Shown here one piece after another: positions 4,156-6,124 of a stretch of 6,124 nucleotides of DNA. This DNA is from Inquilinus sp. (GTDB lineage: Bacteria; Pseudomonadota; Alphaproteobacteria; DSM-16000; Inquilinaceae), in NCBI GenBank assembly GCA_013003675.1, contig JABDIP010000316.1:1-6124 (forward strand). The letters run 5' to 3'. Within the stretch, counting starts at the first letter, position 1. Every line of letters starts with the position of its first letter. The notes beneath the pieces were generated by a model, which ran no database searches, was not told where the DNA came from, and saw only the letters and a list, made by a program, of their open reading frames with translations. The position numbers and the translations under genes were made by a program.

Positions 4156-6124
4156 CAAAGCCGGAAGGCTTGGCGCGCGGGCGCCTGTTCACCTGTTTCC
4201 TCTTCTGTCTGGTTGCCCTGCTGACCGTGCTCGCCATGGTCCGCGACGCCGCCGCGCAGGGTGCCGCCGCCGTACCGGCGGAGACCATGCTGACCCAGGG
4301 CGGGCTCTATCTGCCCGCCGACCGGCCTGGCTATGTGATCCCGTCGACCACCGTCGACAGCGACATAGCGCTCGATATCGGCGGTCTGGTCGCGCGGGCG
4401 CGGATCACCCAGCGCTTCGTCAACCCGACCGGGCGCTGGGTCGAAGGCGTCTACGTCTTTCCGCTGCCGGAGAATGCCGCCGTCGACCGGCTGCGCATGA
4501 CCGTCGGCGAGCGCGTCGTCGAGGGTGTCATCGAGGAGAAGGCCCAGGCGCAACGCACCTACGCGGCAGCGGCGGCCGCCGGCCAGGTCGCCAGCCTGGT
4601 CAGCCAGCAGCGGCCGAACATCTTCACCACGGCGGTCGCCAACATCGCCCCGAACGGCTCGGTCGCGGTGACCATCGAATACCAGCAGAGCCTGGCCTTC
4701 GACGGCGCCGCCGGCACGGTGTCGCTGCGCTTCCCGATGGTCGTGCTGCCGCGTTACATCCCCGGCACGGCGCAATCGACGGCGCCGACCGGCACCGGCT
4801 GGGCGCTCGACACCGACAAGGTGCCCGACGCCAGCCGGATCACCCCGCCGGTGGCGGCGCCCGGCACCGGCCCGGTCAATCCGGTGCGGCTGAGCGTGAC
4901 GCTCGACCCCGGCTTCCCGGTGGCGTCCATCGAAAGCCCCTATCACGGCATCGAGATCGACGAGCAGTCCGGCGGGCGGTTCGCCATCACCCTCGCCGAG
5001 GGCGAAGTGTGGGCCGACCGGGATTTCGAGCTGGTCTGGCGGCCGGCGCCGGGCGCCGCCCCGACCCTGGGCGTGTTCAGCGAGACGCTGGCCGATGCCG
5101 ACTATCATCTGCTGTTGATCATGCCGCCCGCCGGCAGCGAGGCGTCGGAGGGCGCCGTCCGGCCGCCGCGCGAACTGGTCCTGGTGGTCGACACCTCCGG
5201 CAGCATGGCCGGCGATTCGATCGTCCAGGCCAAGCAGGCGGTGCTCGACGCGCTCGGCCGGCTGCTGCCCGGCGACAGCTTCAATGTGATCCAGTTCAAC
5301 GACCGGCCGCACGCCCTGTTCGCCGCCGCGCGGCCGGTCTCCGACCAGACATTGTACAAGGCCCGGAACTATGTGCGCGGCCTGGTCGCCAACAACGGCA
5401 CCGAAATGCGCGCGGCGCTGACCCTGGCGCTCGGCGGCGCCGAGACCGGCGGGCGCCTGCGCCAGGTGGTGTTCATCACCGATGGCAGCGTCGGCAACGA
5501 GGCGGAGCTGTTCGGCGTCATCGAGGCGCGGCTCGGCGACAGCCGCCTGTTCCTGGTCGGGATCGGCAGCGTCCCGAACAGCCACTTCATGCGCGGCGCG
5601 GCCGAGGCCGGGCGGGGCAGCTTCGTCCACATCGGCGCGACGCAAGAGGTCGGCGAGAAGATGGCCCGGCTGTTCGCCCGGTTGGAGCGGCCCGCCCTGA
5701 CCGGCATCACCGTCGACTGGCCGGATGGCGTGGTGGGCGAGACCTATCCGCGCTCGCTGCCCGACCTCTATGTCGGCGAGCCGGTGCTGGTGGCGGCCGG
5801 CAGCCAGGGCGCCGCGCGCATCGCTGGCGCGACCGGCGGCATCGCCTGGGAACGCGAGGCACCGCTGACGATCGCGCGGGATGCCGGCGGCGTCGCGGCG
5901 CTCTGGGCGCGGTCGAAGATCGCCGAGCTGGAGCGTGAGCGCTATCGCGGCGCCGACCCGCAGGCGATTCGCGACGGCATCCTCGAGGTCGCGTTGGCGC
6001 ACCGGCTGGTCAGCGACTACACCAGCCTGGTGGCGGTCGATTCCGTCGTCGCCCGGCCACCGGCCGCACCGCTGGACACCGAGGCGGTGGCCGGCAACAT
6101 GCCGGCCGGGGTGACCATGAGCAT
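4152..6124 (+). CDS. VIT and vWA domain protein, marine proteobacterial sortase target type (TIGR03788-like), 3'-truncated
   Basis: The frame is open for 657 codons to the window edge. The ATG at 4152 is the first start codon after the in-frame stop at 4068-4070, with GGGG 8 bases upstream. Residues 1-35 form a signal peptide: basic start, hydrophobic 12-30, likely cleavage after DAAA (35). A VIT domain (about 45-182) shows NPTGRWVEGVYVFPLPENAAV, then E129...Y137 and RPNIFTTAVANIAPNGSV. A vWA domain (about 340-510) has a complete MIDAS: D347-T-S349-G-S351, T417 and D444 (FITDGS), so it should bind a divalent metal. After it come a beta-rich section and HRLVSDYTSLVAVD (617-630), a typical ending of this family before a Pro/Ala-rich linker. 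Family members carry a C-terminal LPxTG-like signal plus membrane helix and sit beside a dedicated sortase; both would fall past 6124. I infer a sortase-anchored or processed envelope protein, possibly adhesive. The alternative is a generic VIT/vWA (inter-alpha-trypsin inhibitor-like) protein without a sortase. Confidence 0.88.
   Translation, partial: MTKPEGLARGRLFTCFLFCLVALLTVLAMVRDAAAQGAAAVPAETMLTQGGLYLPADRPGYVIPSTTVDSDIALDIGGLVARARITQRFVNPTGRWVEGVYVFPLPENAAVDRLRMTVGERVVEGVIEEKAQAQRTYAAAAAAGQVASLVSQQRPNIFTTAVANIAPNGSVAVTIEYQQSLAFDGAAGTVSLRFPMVVLPRYIPGTAQSTAPTGTGWALDTDKVPDASRITPPVAAPGTGPVNPVRLSVTLDPGFPVASIESPYHGIEIDEQSGGRFAITLAEGEVWADRDFELVWRPAPGAAPTLGVFSETLADADYHLLLIMPPAGSEASEGAVRPPRELVLVVDTSGSMAGDSIVQAKQAVLDALGRLLPGDSFNVIQFNDRPHALFAAARPVSDQTLYKARNYVRGLVANNGTEMRAALTLALGGAETGGRLRQVVFITDGSVGNEAELFGVIEARLGDSRLFLVGIGSVPNSHFMRGAAEAGRGSFVHIGATQEVGEKMARLFARLERPALTGITVDWPDGVVGETYPRSLPDLYVGEPVLVAAGSQGAARIAGATGGIAWEREAPLTIARDAGGVAALWARSKIAELERERYRGADPQAIRDGILEVALAHRLVSDYTSLVAVDSVVARPPAAPLDTEAVAGNMPAGVTMS

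Noticed and set aside
3956..5938. A 660-codon open frame on the plus strand, one frame from the VIT/vWA gene
   Set aside because: The translation is an Arg/Pro/Ala-rich shadow; the frame starting at 4152 carries all family motifs throughout.
3975..6002. A 675-codon open frame on the minus strand opposite the VIT/vWA gene
   Set aside because: Its product is Arg/Gly/Asp/His-rich low-complexity sequence with no recognisable motif. It is the expected antisense shadow of a GC-rich coding region; the plus-strand frame has signal peptide, VIT and MIDAS motifs.

Overview
The window is very GC-rich DNA with strong third-position G/C bias. It probably comes from an alphaproteobacterium, most likely a marine or aquatic Rhodospirillales-like lineage. 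That placement rests on the base composition, the style of the S8-protease C-terminal region, the alphaproteobacterial type of aspartate aminotransferase, and a VIT/vWA protein of the 'marine proteobacterial sortase target' type. It is inference; there is no rRNA or other marker here.

Layout, left to right. (1) Positions 1-1266, plus strand: the C-terminal 421 residues of a large secreted protein, probably an S8 (subtilisin-like) peptidase with an autotransporter-like C-terminal region ending in Phe. (2) Positions 1266-1565, plus strand: a 99-residue lipoprotein whose ATG overlaps the protease stop codon (TGATG), so the two are very likely translated together. (3) Positions 1615-2166, minus strand: a membrane protein of the Mpo1/DUF962 (YGL010w-like) family, convergent with the lipoprotein. 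(4) Positions 2241-3443, minus strand: a complete class I PLP-dependent aspartate aminotransferase. (5) Positions 3589-3963, minus strand: a small four-helix membrane protein of unknown function. (6) Positions 4152-6124, plus strand and running off the window: a secreted VIT + vWA protein matching the known Gram-negative sortase target family. It has a signal peptide and an intact MIDAS metal site; its C-terminal sorting signal and the expected sortase lie beyond the window edge.

The three minus-strand genes run in one direction but have gaps of 74 and 145 bases, each with promoter-like or palindromic sequence, so they need not be a single operon. The 188-base gap between the four-helix protein and the VIT/vWA gene is a divergent intergenic region. 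The aminotransferase is core metabolism (aspartate/glutamate exchange, possibly prephenate transamination). Both ends of the window carry cell-envelope systems: a protease/lipoprotein pair on the left and a sortase-substrate locus on the right.

The most interesting element is the right-hand gene, because sortase systems in Gram-negative bacteria are poorly characterised. No CRISPR array, tRNA, rRNA, insertion sequence or attachment site was seen.
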